Positions 24,774 to 34,154 of a stretch of DNA of 64,000 bases are shown in pieces. The DNA comes from Pseudomonas frederiksbergensis (lineage in GTDB: Bacteria > Pseudomonadota > Gammaproteobacteria > Pseudomonadales > Pseudomonadaceae): positions 124,001-188,000 of the forward strand of contig NZ_MOBR01000007.1 of the NCBI RefSeq assembly GCF_003732705.1. The letters are read 5' to 3'. Positions within the stretch are counted from its first letter, which is position 1. Every line of letters begins with the position of its first letter. A program made the translations under genes and the position numbers. Under the pieces are notes generated by a model. The model worked only from the letters and a program-made list of their open reading frames with translations. It searched no databases and had not been told where the DNA came from.

Positions 24774-27700
24774 ATGACCGGCATACACCACATTCCGTCC
24801 TTGTTAAGTTGGCTGCTGCTGGCAGCATCGGTGCTGGGCATCGAGATGGCCGAAGCGGCCGTGCGTTGCGAGCGCAATCTGGTGGCGAACGTCGTGGCGT
24901 TTGATCAGCCGCTGATGTTCAACCGCCTCGGCGCACAGAACGCCAACGGCATGATGTTCGCCCTGCGCCGCGATGTGGTCGATGATCACGACCGCTCCCT
25001 GGCGCTGGGTGGTTCGGCGGTGCCGGGCAAGGTGTCGCTGCGTCCCGACAAGCGTCCACGGCCGCTGGTATTGCGCGTCGCCGCCGGTGACTGCCTGACC
25101 GTCAACCTGCAAAACCTGCTGGCCTATCAGGCCAACCCCGGCAGTCACGAAAGCGGGGAAGAGGAGGAGGGTACAGTCGGCAATAACGACGATTTCAAAG
25201 TTGACGAGCAAGTCACCGACCGTCATGTCGGCTTCCAGGTCAACGGCTTGCAGGCGGTCAACAGCATAGATGACATCGCGTCCTACACCGGGCGCAACGC
25301 CAACTCCCTGATTGCCCCCGGCGCCACCCGTTCCTACACCTTGTACGCCGAGCGCGAAGGCGCATTCGCCGCCAGCAGTCGCGGCGCGACCTTCGGTGGT
25401 GAGGGTGACGCGGGCAACGTCGCCAACGGTCTGTTCGGCGAAGTGGTGGTGGTGCCCAAGGGCGGCCGCACCTATCGCAACACCGTCACCGAAGAAGAAA
25501 TGCGCCTGGCCAGCACCGGTCGCACGCCGACCGGTCAGCCGATTGTCGACTACCAGGCGCGCTACCCGCAGCGCGAGCCGTGGATCCGTGAAGGCAAGGC
25601 CGGCACGCCGATCATTGGCATGGTCGATGGCAATGAAATCATTTCCAGCGAAAGCGATGCGATCGTGATGGGCAGCAACGCCGACGGCAGCTTCCCGCCC
25701 TCGACCTATCCGCTGGAAGCCGTCGGCAAACGCAACCCGGCGATCCCCAATCGGCTGGAGCCGTTCCGCGATTTTGCCTCGCAGTTTCAGGATGAAACCG
25801 CCGCCACCCAAGCGTTCCCCGCGTATTGGGCCGATCCGGTGATGGCCCATGTGCTGGAGCCGACCCGGGATTCGTTCATGATCAACTACGGCTCCGGCGG
25901 CATGGGCGCTGAAGTGGTGGCCAACCGCTTGGGCGTCGGGCCGATGCACGATTGCCTGTCCTGCGCCTATGAAGAATTCTTCCTCAGTTCCCACACCGTC
26001 GGTGACGTGGCGATGCTGGTGGACGTGCCGGCCAACGTCGGCCTGGAAAACATTCGTCCCGGCGAAACGCCCCGCGCCGATCAGGTCGGGGTCAAGGCGA
26101 CCATGGCGCTGTATCCGTCCGAGCCGGCCAACGTCAACCACAGCTATATCGGTGACTTCGTCAAATTCCGCAACACCCATAACGGCCACGAACAGCATAT
26201 TTTTCACCTGCACGGCCATCAGTGGCTGTTCAACCCGAACGACGATAATTCTGACTACGTGGACGCCCAGGGCATCGGCCCGGGCGCCGGCTACACCTAC
26301 GAAATCGCCAACGGCGGGTCGGGCAACCGCAACCGCGTGGCCGGCGATGCGATTTATCACTGCCACTTCTATCCGCATTTTGCCCAGGGCATGTGGAGCA
26401 TGTGGCGGGTGCACGATGTGTTTGAGGAAGGCACCAAACTCGAAGTGTCCCAGCAGGGCGCCGACGGTTATCACAGCGAACCCTACGCCTTGCGCAGCGG
26501 CAAACCGGCCGCAGGTGCCCGGGCCTTGCCTGATGGCGAGATTGTCGCCGGGACGCCGATCCCTGCGGTCGTACCGCTGCCGGGCAAAGCCATGGCGCCG
26601 ATGCCGGGCAAAGTCGCCGTGGTGCCGAAAATCGGTGAAACCCTGGTGGCCGATGATGACGGCGAACATCAGGGCGGTGGCGCTCAAGCCATCGGTTCCC
26701 TGGCCCTGGTGGATCGCAGCGAAGCCAATCGTAATGCCGACGGCAGCCTGAAAAACCCCGGCTATCCGTTCTGGATCGGCGGCATGGAAAGTTCGGTGGG
26801 CCAACGTCCGCCAACACCACCGCTGGACATGCTCGACGCCGCCAAGGCGCAATCCTTGAAGGCCAGCGGCAAGGCCTTGTGGGCTAACCTCGACCCGGCG
26901 CAATCCGGCGGTTGGGATGGCGGTCTGGGCCGGCATTCCCTGGACGGTTTCTCCTCCGGTGGCCTGGCGCACACCGTGACCACGTCCCTGGATTTCTCCA
27001 AGGAAGTGACCCGGGCCAAACCGATCTACATGCCGGAAGAGGGCACCGAAGTCGAACAAGCGGCCATGGCCTTCCACGCGAAAAAGGATCACCCAAGCTT
27101 TGCGCTGCTGCCCGGTAATCAAATCGTGGCCAAGGCGTTCCGCACCAACGGCGCGTTGCCGATTGCCGGTGCGCCGTACTACGAACCGTGCATGGACGAC
27201 CGGCAAAAACGCTTGACCGCCAGCGCCGGCACCGGTGAATTCAACAGTGGTGAGCGGGCCGATGGCATGTCCTTCACCGGTTCCTCGACCTTCACCGCTG
27301 ACCGTCCGCGCATCTACAAAGCCGCGAACATCCAGTTCGACGCGGTGTACAACAAGGTCGGCTACCACTTCCCGCAAGCGCGCATCCTCGCCCTGTGGGA
27401 AGACGCCTGGCCGGTGATCACCAAACAGCGTCCGCCAGAGCCTCTGGTGATGCGCATGAACACCTTCGACTGCGTGCAATACCAGCAAACCAACCTGGTG
27501 CCGGCCACCTATGAAATGGACGACTATCAGGTGCGCACGCCGACCGACGTGATCGGCCAGCACATTCACCTGCCGAAGTGGGACCTGACCGCCGCCGACG
27601 GTTCGGCCAACGGCTGGAACTATGAAGACGGCGTGCTCTCACCCGGCGCCGTGCAAGAGCGCATCCACGCGATTCGCGAGTTCAACCAGTGCCAAGGCAC

Positions 27701-30557
27701 CGATCCGCGCGATGGCACACCGGCCTGCCCGAAAGCCAAGACTCACCCGTTCTTCGGCCAGTATGGCCGCGCGGATTGGCTGGGCGCGCGCACGGCGATG
27801 CAGCGCTGGTTTGTCGATCCGGTGGTGAACAGCAAAGGCGTCGACCGTGGCCTGGGGACCATTTTCACCCACGACCACCTGGGTCCATCGACGCACCAAC
27901 AGATTGGCTTGTACGCCACGGTGCTGGCCGAGCCGGCCGGTTCCACCTGGTTCCACGCCGAAACCGGCGAGCCGTTGTACAGCGGCGCGCGGCAGGATGG
28001 CGGGCCGACCTCGTGGCAAGCGGTGGTGTCCACCGGCGATCTGGACGGCGACGGCAAGAACGACAGCTTCCGTGAGTTCTTCCTCGAATACAGCGACTTC
28101 CAGCACGCCTATGAAGCCGGGGTGTACGTCGGCGCCGGCCCGAATGGGGTCCCTAATCCACAAGCGTTCCCGGCCACTGCGGACAGCTTCCGCTACGCGA
28201 TCAACCCTCCGGTGCGCAAGGAAGCCGCGACCCTGCTTGAGCAGGTGGTCGAAGCCCGTGGTGGACTGACGCCCGGCTGCCCAAGCCGACCATGCCCGCA
28301 AGCCATCTCGGTGGATGATCCCGGCATGTTCGTGGTCAATTACCGCAACGAACCTCTGGCCCTGCGGGTGTACGACCCGAACAAGGTCGGCCCGGACGGT
28401 AAGCGCGGCATGCAGGCCGACGGCCTCGGCGGCGACCTCGCGTACGCCATGCAAAGCCGCACCGACCGCGCGATCCCGGCGATGAACCTGGCGCCGAATC
28501 TGGTCACTGCAGCCACCGGCCCAACGGGCGGCACCACGCTGTTCCCGCCGCACATCAACAAGGGCGGCGCCGAACCGGGCGACCCATTCACCCCGATGCT
28601 GCGCACCTACACCGGTGACAACGTGCGGCTGCGGGTGCATGCCGGCGGTCATGAAGAAGAGCACAACGTGACCCTGCACGGCGTGAAGTGGCTGCAAAGC
28701 GGTTCCGGTTTCGGCAACAGCTCCAACTCCGGCTGGCGCTCGTCGCAGATGATCGGGATCTCCGAGCAGATGGGTTTTATTGCACCGGTCTCGATGCTCT
28801 CCAGTTCGGCGGCGACCACCGGGGATTATTTGTACTCGATGGACGCCTCCCTGGAAGGCTACTGGAGCGGAATCTGGGGCGTGATGCGCAACTACACGGC
28901 CCAGCGCAACGACCTGTTCGCCCTGCCGAACAACCCGAAACCGGCGGGCATGCGCAACACCGTGGCGTTCGACGGCAGTTGCCCACGGATCGGCGCCAAC
29001 CCCAATGGCATCGGCACCCGGCCTACCATGCAGCGCAACTATGAGGTGGTCGCGGCGCTGGCCAATGACATCCTCGGTAACCCGCTGGGCCTGACTATCG
29101 GCGACCCGGCGGGGCTCGGTCAGCACGTTGGCGGGCCGTTGAATCCGGCGGGTGGCACGTTGGTCTACAACTCGCGGGCGGTGAGCATTCCCCAGGTCAC
29201 CGTGACCGATCCTGAGGATGGCGAAACCTTCACCATCGGCGGGCAAAGCGGGCCGTTGCATGACCCGACGGCGATCCTCTATGTGCGCAAGTCTGACCTC
29301 GACCCGGTCACCGGCAAGTTGAAACCCGGTGTGCCTGTGGAACCGCTGGTGCTGCGCGCCGCTGCGGGTGACTGCATCAACATTACCCTGGAAAACCGCC
29401 TGCCCAGTGTCATGCCGGACCTGACTCAGACGGCGGTGATGCAAGGCATGGTCAAGCGTGATCGCAACGGTGGCGAAGGTTCGACGACCTTCAGCAACAA
29501 CCTGATGCGGCCGTCCAGCACGGTGGGTCTGCATGCGCAACTACTGGCTTATGACATCACCAAATCCGACGGCACCAACGTCGGCGCCAACCCGATCCAG
29601 ACCGTGCCGCCAAGGGCGGGTAACACCGGTGCGTACCCGACCCGGACCTATCAGTACTACGCCGGGCACCTGGAACGCGAAGGCAAACCGATCTCGCAAC
29701 TGGGCCGCAGTGTCGACAACATCAACGCCACGGCGGTGGAGTTCGGTGGGTTGAATTTCACCCCGGCGGACGTCATCAAGCAGCCGCAGAAAGGCTTGGG
29801 TGGTGCAATGAGTATCCTGCCGATCGGCGCCACTTGGGTTGACGACACGCGCAAAGTGTCGGCGACAGTCACTGCCCCTGGACAGACGACCTATCGCGAC
29901 TTTGCGATGGTCTGGCAGAAGGCGTTGAACATGCGCTGGGCCAACGGTCGGCCGGTGGAAGGCATCGCCTCTGAAGGCAGCGGTGTGCCGACCGATCCCC
30001 AGGACAACTCGAGCATGGCGATCAACTACAAGACCGAGCCGATGTGGTACCGCTTCGGCCTGGCGCCGGACGCGCCGTTCGGTCACGCCGACGGCAACGG
30101 CTATGGCGACGTGCCCAACGCGCACATGGCCTACAGCAATGCGCTGGTGGGCGGCGATCCACAGACGCCGGTGCTGTATGTGAAACCGGGGCAACCGTTC
30201 CGCACGCACATCCTGATGCCGACCGGGGGTAGCCGTGGCTCGACCTTCCAGCTTGATGGGCATGTGTGGTCGGTCAACCCGTTCCAGTCGGAGAAGAGCG
30301 ATACCGGTGGTTATCCAATGAGTACGCCGGGTGTGGGTTCGGTGCGGTTCGGCTACAACCCGATGTCGATGTACATCGGCGCCCACGAAAGCATCCTGCC
30401 GGCGGCGCACTTCAGCTTCATGCACCCGAGCGCCGGGGGCAGCAATGCGATACCGGGCGACTACCTGTTCCACGACTACGCCGCCTATGGCAACACCGCC
30501 GGGTTGTGGGGATTGCTGCGGGTGACCAATGAACCCGAACCGGCGCCGGCCCCATAG
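24774..30557 (+). CDS. mnxG: Giant multicopper oxidase, MnxG type (putative Mn(II) oxidase)
   Basis: 1927 residues with a signal peptide (SLLSWLLLAASVLGIEMAEA). Copper-site motifs include H475-x2-H-x-H-G-H-Q-W and H529-C-H-x3-H-x4-M540 in the first third. Later His-rich segments are HDHLGPSTHQQIG (about 1033), GGHEEEHNVTLHG (about 1295) and STFQLDGHVW (about 1825). The cupredoxin-type start pattern (LVLRVAAGDCLTVNLQN) recurs near residue 1520 (LVLRAAAGDCINITLEN), showing an internally repeated, multi-cupredoxin build. P. putida GB-1 MnxG, a Mn(II) oxidase, has this unusual size as I recall. ATG 24774 is preferred over GTG 24768, which leaves AGCGAGG too close. Preceded by a sigma54 promoter; probably exported or surface-bound. 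Name is by architecture, not alignment. Confidence 0.85.
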   Translation: MTGIHHIPSLLSWLLLAASVLGIEMAEAAVRCERNLVANVVAFDQPLMFNRLGAQNANGMMFALRRDVVDDHDRSLALGGSAVPGKVSLRPDKRPRPLVLRVAAGDCLTVNLQNLLAYQANPGSHESGEEEEGTVGNNDDFKVDEQVTDRHVGFQVNGLQAVNSIDDIASYTGRNANSLIAPGATRSYTLYAEREGAFAASSRGATFGGEGDAGNVANGLFGEVVVVPKGGRTYRNTVTEEEMRLASTGRTPTGQPIVDYQARYPQREPWIREGKAGTPIIGMVDGNEIISSESDAIVMGSNADGSFPPSTYPLEAVGKRNPAIPNRLEPFRDFASQFQDETAATQAFPAYWADPVMAHVLEPTRDSFMINYGSGGMGAEVVANRLGVGPMHDCLSCAYEEFFLSSHTVGDVAMLVDVPANVGLENIRPGETPRADQVGVKATMALYPSEPANVNHSYIGDFVKFRNTHNGHEQHIFHLHGHQWLFNPNDDNSDYVDAQGIGPGAGYTYEIANGGSGNRNRVAGDAIYHCHFYPHFAQGMWSMWRVHDVFEEGTKLEVSQQGADGYHSEPYALRSGKPAAGARALPDGEIVAGTPIPAVVPLPGKAMAPMPGKVAVVPKIGETLVADDDGEHQGGGAQAIGSLALVDRSEANRNADGSLKNPGYPFWIGGMESSVGQRPPTPPLDMLDAAKAQSLKASGKALWANLDPAQSGGWDGGLGRHSLDGFSSGGLAHTVTTSLDFSKEVTRAKPIYMPEEGTEVEQAAMAFHAKKDHPSFALLPGNQIVAKAFRTNGALPIAGAPYYEPCMDDRQKRLTASAGTGEFNSGERADGMSFTGSSTFTADRPRIYKAANIQFDAVYNKVGYHFPQARILALWEDAWPVITKQRPPEPLVMRMNTFDCVQYQQTNLVPATYEMDDYQVRTPTDVIGQHIHLPKWDLTAADGSANGWNYEDGVLSPGAVQERIHAIREFNQCQGTDPRDGTPACPKAKTHPFFGQYGRADWLGARTAMQRWFVDPVVNSKGVDRGLGTIFTHDHLGPSTHQQIGLYATVLAEPAGSTWFHAETGEPLYSGARQDGGPTSWQAVVSTGDLDGDGKNDSFREFFLEYSDFQHAYEAGVYVGAGPNGVPNPQAFPATADSFRYAINPPVRKEAATLLEQVVEARGGLTPGCPSRPCPQAISVDDPGMFVVNYRNEPLALRVYDPNKVGPDGKRGMQADGLGGDLAYAMQSRTDRAIPAMNLAPNLVTAATGPTGGTTLFPPHINKGGAEPGDPFTPMLRTYTGDNVRLRVHAGGHEEEHNVTLHGVKWLQSGSGFGNSSNSGWRSSQMIGISEQMGFIAPVSMLSSSAATTGDYLYSMDASLEGYWSGIWGVMRNYTAQRNDLFALPNNPKPAGMRNTVAFDGSCPRIGANPNGIGTRPTMQRNYEVVAALANDILGNPLGLTIGDPAGLGQHVGGPLNPAGGTLVYNSRAVSIPQVTVTDPEDGETFTIGGQSGPLHDPTAILYVRKSDLDPVTGKLKPGVPVEPLVLRAAAGDCINITLENRLPSVMPDLTQTAVMQGMVKRDRNGGEGSTTFSNNLMRPSSTVGLHAQLLAYDITKSDGTNVGANPIQTVPPRAGNTGAYPTRTYQYYAGHLEREGKPISQLGRSVDNINATAVEFGGLNFTPADVIKQPQKGLGGAMSILPIGATWVDDTRKVSATVTAPGQTTYRDFAMVWQKALNMRWANGRPVEGIASEGSGVPTDPQDNSSMAINYKTEPMWYRFGLAPDAPFGHADGNGYGDVPNAHMAYSNALVGGDPQTPVLYVKPGQPFRTHILMPTGGSRGSTFQLDGHVWSVNPFQSEKSDTGGYPMSTPGVGSVRFGYNPMSMYIGAHESILPAAHFSFMHPSAGGSNAIPGDYLFHDYAAYGNTAGLWGLLRVTNEPEPAPAP

Positions 30558-30583
30558 GTGTGGCGGATGAAGCCATCGCGAGC

Positions 30584-30871
30584 AAGCTTTGCTCCCACAG
30601 GCGCCGTAGACCTGTAGGAGCGAGGCTTGCCCGCGAAGGGAACGACTCGGTGTAGGCGGTGTTGCAGATGACGCCTTCGCGGGCAGGCTCGCTCCCACAA
30701 GGGGCGCCGTTTCTGTAGGAGCGAGGCTTGCCCGCGAAGGGAACGACTCGGTGTAGGCGGTGTGGCAGATGACGCCTTCGCGGGCAAGCCTCGCTCCTAC
30801 AGGTGAAGGGAACGACTCGGTGTAGGCGGTGTGGCAGATGACGCTTTCGCGGGCAAGCCTCGCTCCTACAG
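30584..30871. repeat. Tandem REP array between mnxG and the beta-propeller gene
   Basis: The 351-base gap holds one half REP, two nearly identical REP doublets of about 90 bases (starting near 30615 and 30716) and a third copy lacking its left arm (30803-30871). Loops share GAAGGGAACGACTCGGTGTA. The array lies inside a co-directional gene set, where such hairpins could protect or separate transcripts. Confidence 0.88.
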
Positions 30872-30908
30872 GGGGATGGCGTGGCAGAGACGGTAAGGGA
30901 GAGGCGGT

Positions 30909-32861
30909 ATGAACAGAACAATAAGAATCGCCGGGTGTGCGCTGGTTGTCGCGGTGGTGCTGCTGTGGCTGGGCATCTGGCGCACGGCGCCGCCGACGCT
31001 GCTCAGTGAGGTCGCTTTGCCGGACACCTGGAGCGGGCAACAACTGGCCCGTGACGGGGTGGTGGTGGACTTCAAGGTGCAAGCACTGGCCGAGGACGGT
31101 GTGCTGCGTGAAGGCGGGTTTGCCGATGTGCAATTCCGGGTTACCGACAGCAACTCGGGCCAGCCGCTGTCGGGGGTAAATCCCGGCGCCTGGCTTGACC
31201 CGGAAACCCTCGCCGCCGACCAGGCCCAGGGCCGTGAACAGAGCTGCAAATCCCGAGTCGGGGTGTTTCTCAAATCCAGTATCGGCGCACGTCCCATGCT
31301 CGACTTGAACAGCTATTTCCTGCTGGTGATGAACCGCGATGCCAGCGTCTCAGTGGTCGATCCATCGGTGTCGGTCGGCGGCATCACCAGCACCATGGCC
31401 CGGATCGATCTCAAGCAACCGCCAATGGATTGGGTCACCACCAAAGACAACAAACGCGTGTTCATCTCGATGCCCACCGCCGGCGAAGTGGCGGTCATCG
31501 ACAGCGAGCAATTCAAACAGATCGACTCGGTCGCCGCAGGCAACAACCCGGTGCGCGTGGCCCTGCAACCGGACGAGCGTCTGCTGTGGGTCGGTAACAA
31601 TGGGCAAAAGGCCGAACAGTCCGGCGTCACGGTGATCGACAGCCGCAGCCTCAAAACCCTGAAACACCTCACCACCGGCCGTGGTCACCATGAAATCGCC
31701 TTCAGCAAGGACAGCCGCCATGCCTTCGTCACCAACCGCGACGACGGCACCCTGAGCATCATCGACATCGCCAGCCTGACCATCAGCCAACAACTCAAGA
31801 CCGGCTCACACCCGTTGTCGGTGGCGTACTCACCCCTGTCCCAAGCGGTGTACGTCACCGACGGCCAGGACGGCAGCGTGACGGTGGTGGATACCGCCAG
31901 CCTGGCAGTACGGCGGGTGATCAAGCTAAGCCAAGGCCTGGGCCCGATGGATTTCAGCGCCGACGGCCGCTTCGGCGTAGTGCTCAACACATTGGAGAAC
32001 CGCGCCGAAATCATCGACGCCGCCACCCATTCGCGGATCCACAGCATCGATGTTTCCGCCGAGCCCTATCAAGTGGTGTTCACCAAGGCCTACGCCTATG
32101 TGCGCGGACTCGCCTCGGCCAAGGTGACCATGATCAATCTGGCGTCTCTGGGCGAAGGTCGCACGCCGATCAGCCAGGGTTTCGAAGCCGGGCCCCAGGC
32201 ACCACGCCTGGCCGGTGATTTGCCGCTGGCGTCGAGCCTGGCAGTGTCCCGGGACGACAACGCCGTGTTCGTGGTCAACCCGGTGGACAACACCACCTAC
32301 TTCTACGCCGAAGGCATGAACGCGCCGATGTCCGGCTACCCCAATCGCGGGCAAGTGGCGCGGGCGGCGATGGTCATCGACCGCAGCCTGCGGGAAGTCG
32401 AGCCAGGGCTGTACAGCGCGCGGATCAAACTGCCCCAGGCCGGGCGCTTCGACGTGGCGTTCCTGCTCAACCAACCGAACATCATTCACTGCTTCAGCGC
32501 CCTGGTGGAGCCGGACAAAAACCTCGCCCGGCACCCCGGCGTGCCGAAGGTGGAATTCATGCTCGACAAATCAACGGCCGACCTGGGCGACCCGTATGTC
32601 GTGCGTTTTCGCATCGTTGAGGGCAAGCAGAAAACCCAACGCAGCGGGGTCAAGGATGTACAGGTGCGCTACTTCCTCGCCCCGACGTCCCGGGCCCAGG
32701 AAGTCGCGGCGCTGGATGTCGGCAACGGTGTGTATGAAGCGCCGGTGACCCTCGACCAGAGCGGCGCCTGGTACCTGCACGTACGCGCGGCCTCCCTGGG
32801 CGCGAATTTCGATGACACGACCTTTGCCAGCGTTCGGGTACTGCCCGGCGATGCCCACTGA
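30909..32861 (+). CDS. Membrane-anchored YVTN/beta-propeller protein
   Basis: 650 residues. An N-terminal membrane anchor (about 8-26) is followed by an extracytoplasmic region with YVTN-like blades at about 145-430 (KRVFISMPTAGEVAVIDSE, RHAFVTNRDDGTLSIIDIA, QAVYVTDGQDGSVTVVDTA) and a C-terminal Ig-like part at about 490-645. A CxxCH heme motif is absent. It follows mnxG on the same strand across a REP array and precedes two SCO genes. A scaffold or electron-transfer partner of the oxidase is possible, but this is inference. Confidence 0.82.
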   Translation: MNRTIRIAGCALVVAVVLLWLGIWRTAPPTLLSEVALPDTWSGQQLARDGVVVDFKVQALAEDGVLREGGFADVQFRVTDSNSGQPLSGVNPGAWLDPETLAADQAQGREQSCKSRVGVFLKSSIGARPMLDLNSYFLLVMNRDASVSVVDPSVSVGGITSTMARIDLKQPPMDWVTTKDNKRVFISMPTAGEVAVIDSEQFKQIDSVAAGNNPVRVALQPDERLLWVGNNGQKAEQSGVTVIDSRSLKTLKHLTTGRGHHEIAFSKDSRHAFVTNRDDGTLSIIDIASLTISQQLKTGSHPLSVAYSPLSQAVYVTDGQDGSVTVVDTASLAVRRVIKLSQGLGPMDFSADGRFGVVLNTLENRAEIIDAATHSRIHSIDVSAEPYQVVFTKAYAYVRGLASAKVTMINLASLGEGRTPISQGFEAGPQAPRLAGDLPLASSLAVSRDDNAVFVVNPVDNTTYFYAEGMNAPMSGYPNRGQVARAAMVIDRSLREVEPGLYSARIKLPQAGRFDVAFLLNQPNIIHCFSALVEPDKNLARHPGVPKVEFMLDKSTADLGDPYVVRFRIVEGKQKTQRSGVKDVQVRYFLAPTSRAQEVAALDVGNGVYEAPVTLDQSGAWYLHVRAASLGANFDDTTFASVRVLPGDAH

Positions 32862-32874
32862 AGAGGAAACCGAC

Positions 32875-33528
32875 ATGAACCGATTCGCACACCGTGGCTT
32901 GTTGACGTTCTGCCTGTTGGCCACCGGCATCGGCCAGGCCCTGGCGCACTCGGCGGATGAACATACCGGGCACAACGCGCCACCGGCCAAGACCCAGGAA
33001 AGCGCCCAGGTGAAATTCGCTGACGTCGCGCTGGTGGACCAGAACGGCAAACCGGTACGCCTGGAAAAAGACCTGGTGACCAACAAAATCGTGGTCATGG
33101 GCTTCATCTACACCAGCTGCACCACGGTGTGCCCGGTGGTGTCGTCGATCATGGGCAAGGTGCAGAAACAACTCGGCGCGCGGGTTGGCAAAGAGGTGCA
33201 ACTGGTGTCGATCAGCATCGATCCCCAGCGCGATGACCCCAAACGCTTGAACGAATACGCCCGCAGTTTCCAGAACGGTCCGGGCTGGAGCTGGCTCACC
33301 GGCAGCCCGCAATCGGTGACCGAAACCCTCAAGGGCCTCGGTACTTTCAGCGGCGATTTCAAGAACCACGCACCGCTGATCATGGTCGGCGACGGCAACA
33401 GCCGCCACTGGACCCGTTATTACGGCTTCACCGACCCGACGGTGCTGACCCGTGAAGTGGAAAAACTCAGCGGCCAACGCAATGCCCACGCCAAACACAC
33501 CGCAATCGCCATGGAGACGCAGCCATGA
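32875..33528 (+). CDS. SCO1/SenC-family copper chaperone
   Basis: 217 residues with a signal peptide (ending GIGQALA). The thioredoxin fold carries C82-x3-C86 (SCTTVCPV) and a conserved His at 165 (KNHAPLIM), the SCO copper set. A His-rich stretch (HSADEHTGHN) follows the signal. ATG 32875 has GAAGAGGAAACC upstream. SCO proteins deliver copper or reduce cysteines at periplasmic copper centres; here the likely client is the multicopper oxidase. The next SCO gene overlaps its stop by ATGA. Confidence 0.92.
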   Translation: MNRFAHRGLLTFCLLATGIGQALAHSADEHTGHNAPPAKTQESAQVKFADVALVDQNGKPVRLEKDLVTNKIVVMGFIYTSCTTVCPVVSSIMGKVQKQLGARVGKEVQLVSISIDPQRDDPKRLNEYARSFQNGPGWSWLTGSPQSVTETLKGLGTFSGDFKNHAPLIMVGDGNSRHWTRYYGFTDPTVLTREVEKLSGQRNAHAKHTAIAMETQP

Positions 33529-34145
33529 AAGCCCTGATTTTGATCTTCCTGACCATGTGCTTTTGTGTGATCAGTTTTTTTGCGTTTTCCCACGAACAGC
33601 ACGAAGAGCCAACGCCGATAACGGCCGCCGCTGCACCGGCAACCGGCACTCGCGACGCGAAAACCTGGTTCACCGATACGCCATTGCAGGACCAGAACGG
33701 CAACACCCTGCGTTTCTATAGCGATGCCCTGCAAAACCGTGTGGTGCTGCTGAATGTGATTTTCACCAGCTGCACCGATGCCTGCCCGCTGATCACCCGC
33801 AAGCTCAAGGAAGTGCGCGAAGTGCTGGGCGACAAGGCTGACGGCATCACCTTTATTTCCCTTACCAGTGATCCGCTGCGGGACACCCCGGCGGTACTCA
33901 AGGCTTACACCTTGAAGCAGGGCGTCGATGGCCCGCACTGGCTTTTTTTAACCGGCGACAAGGCGCAAATGGAGCTGGTCCTGGGCCGCATCGGCCAGAT
34001 CGTGCCGACCCCCGAGCAACATTCCACGCAATTGATTGTGGGTGACGTGGCCAACAAACGCTGGAGCAAGATCCGCCCCGATGCCCCGGCTGCCGCGATT
34101 GCCCAGCGCTTGCAGTTGCTGACAATGCCTGTGGTCGGTCGCTGA
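33525..34145 (+). CDS. Second SCO-family protein
   Basis: 206 residues. An N-terminal hydrophobic anchor (LIFLTMCFCVISFFAFS) is followed by a thioredoxin fold with C83-x3-C87 (SCTDACPL) and a late His in EQHSTQLIVGD. It starts within the stop of the first SCO gene (ATGA), so the pair is translationally coupled. Having two SCO proteins suggests a relay, one for copper loading and one for thiol reduction, but the roles cannot be assigned from sequence. Confidence 0.9.
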   Translation: MKALILIFLTMCFCVISFFAFSHEQHEEPTPITAAAAPATGTRDAKTWFTDTPLQDQNGNTLRFYSDALQNRVVLLNVIFTSCTDACPLITRKLKEVREVLGDKADGITFISLTSDPLRDTPAVLKAYTLKQGVDGPHWLFLTGDKAQMELVLGRIGQIVPTPEQHSTQLIVGDVANKRWSKIRPDAPAAAIAQRLQLLTMPVVGR

Positions 34146-34154
34146 GTCCGGGCC

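Noticed and set aside
24804..27569. 921-residue minus-strand frame opposite mnxG, and similar long antisense frames opposite other genes
   Set aside because: High GC codon use leaves the opposite strand open; these frames have no domains and overlap clear genes completely.
30485..30921. Minus-strand frames of 100-167 residues after mnxG
   Set aside because: They are translations of the tandem REP array with repeated peptide text; no homology or start signal.
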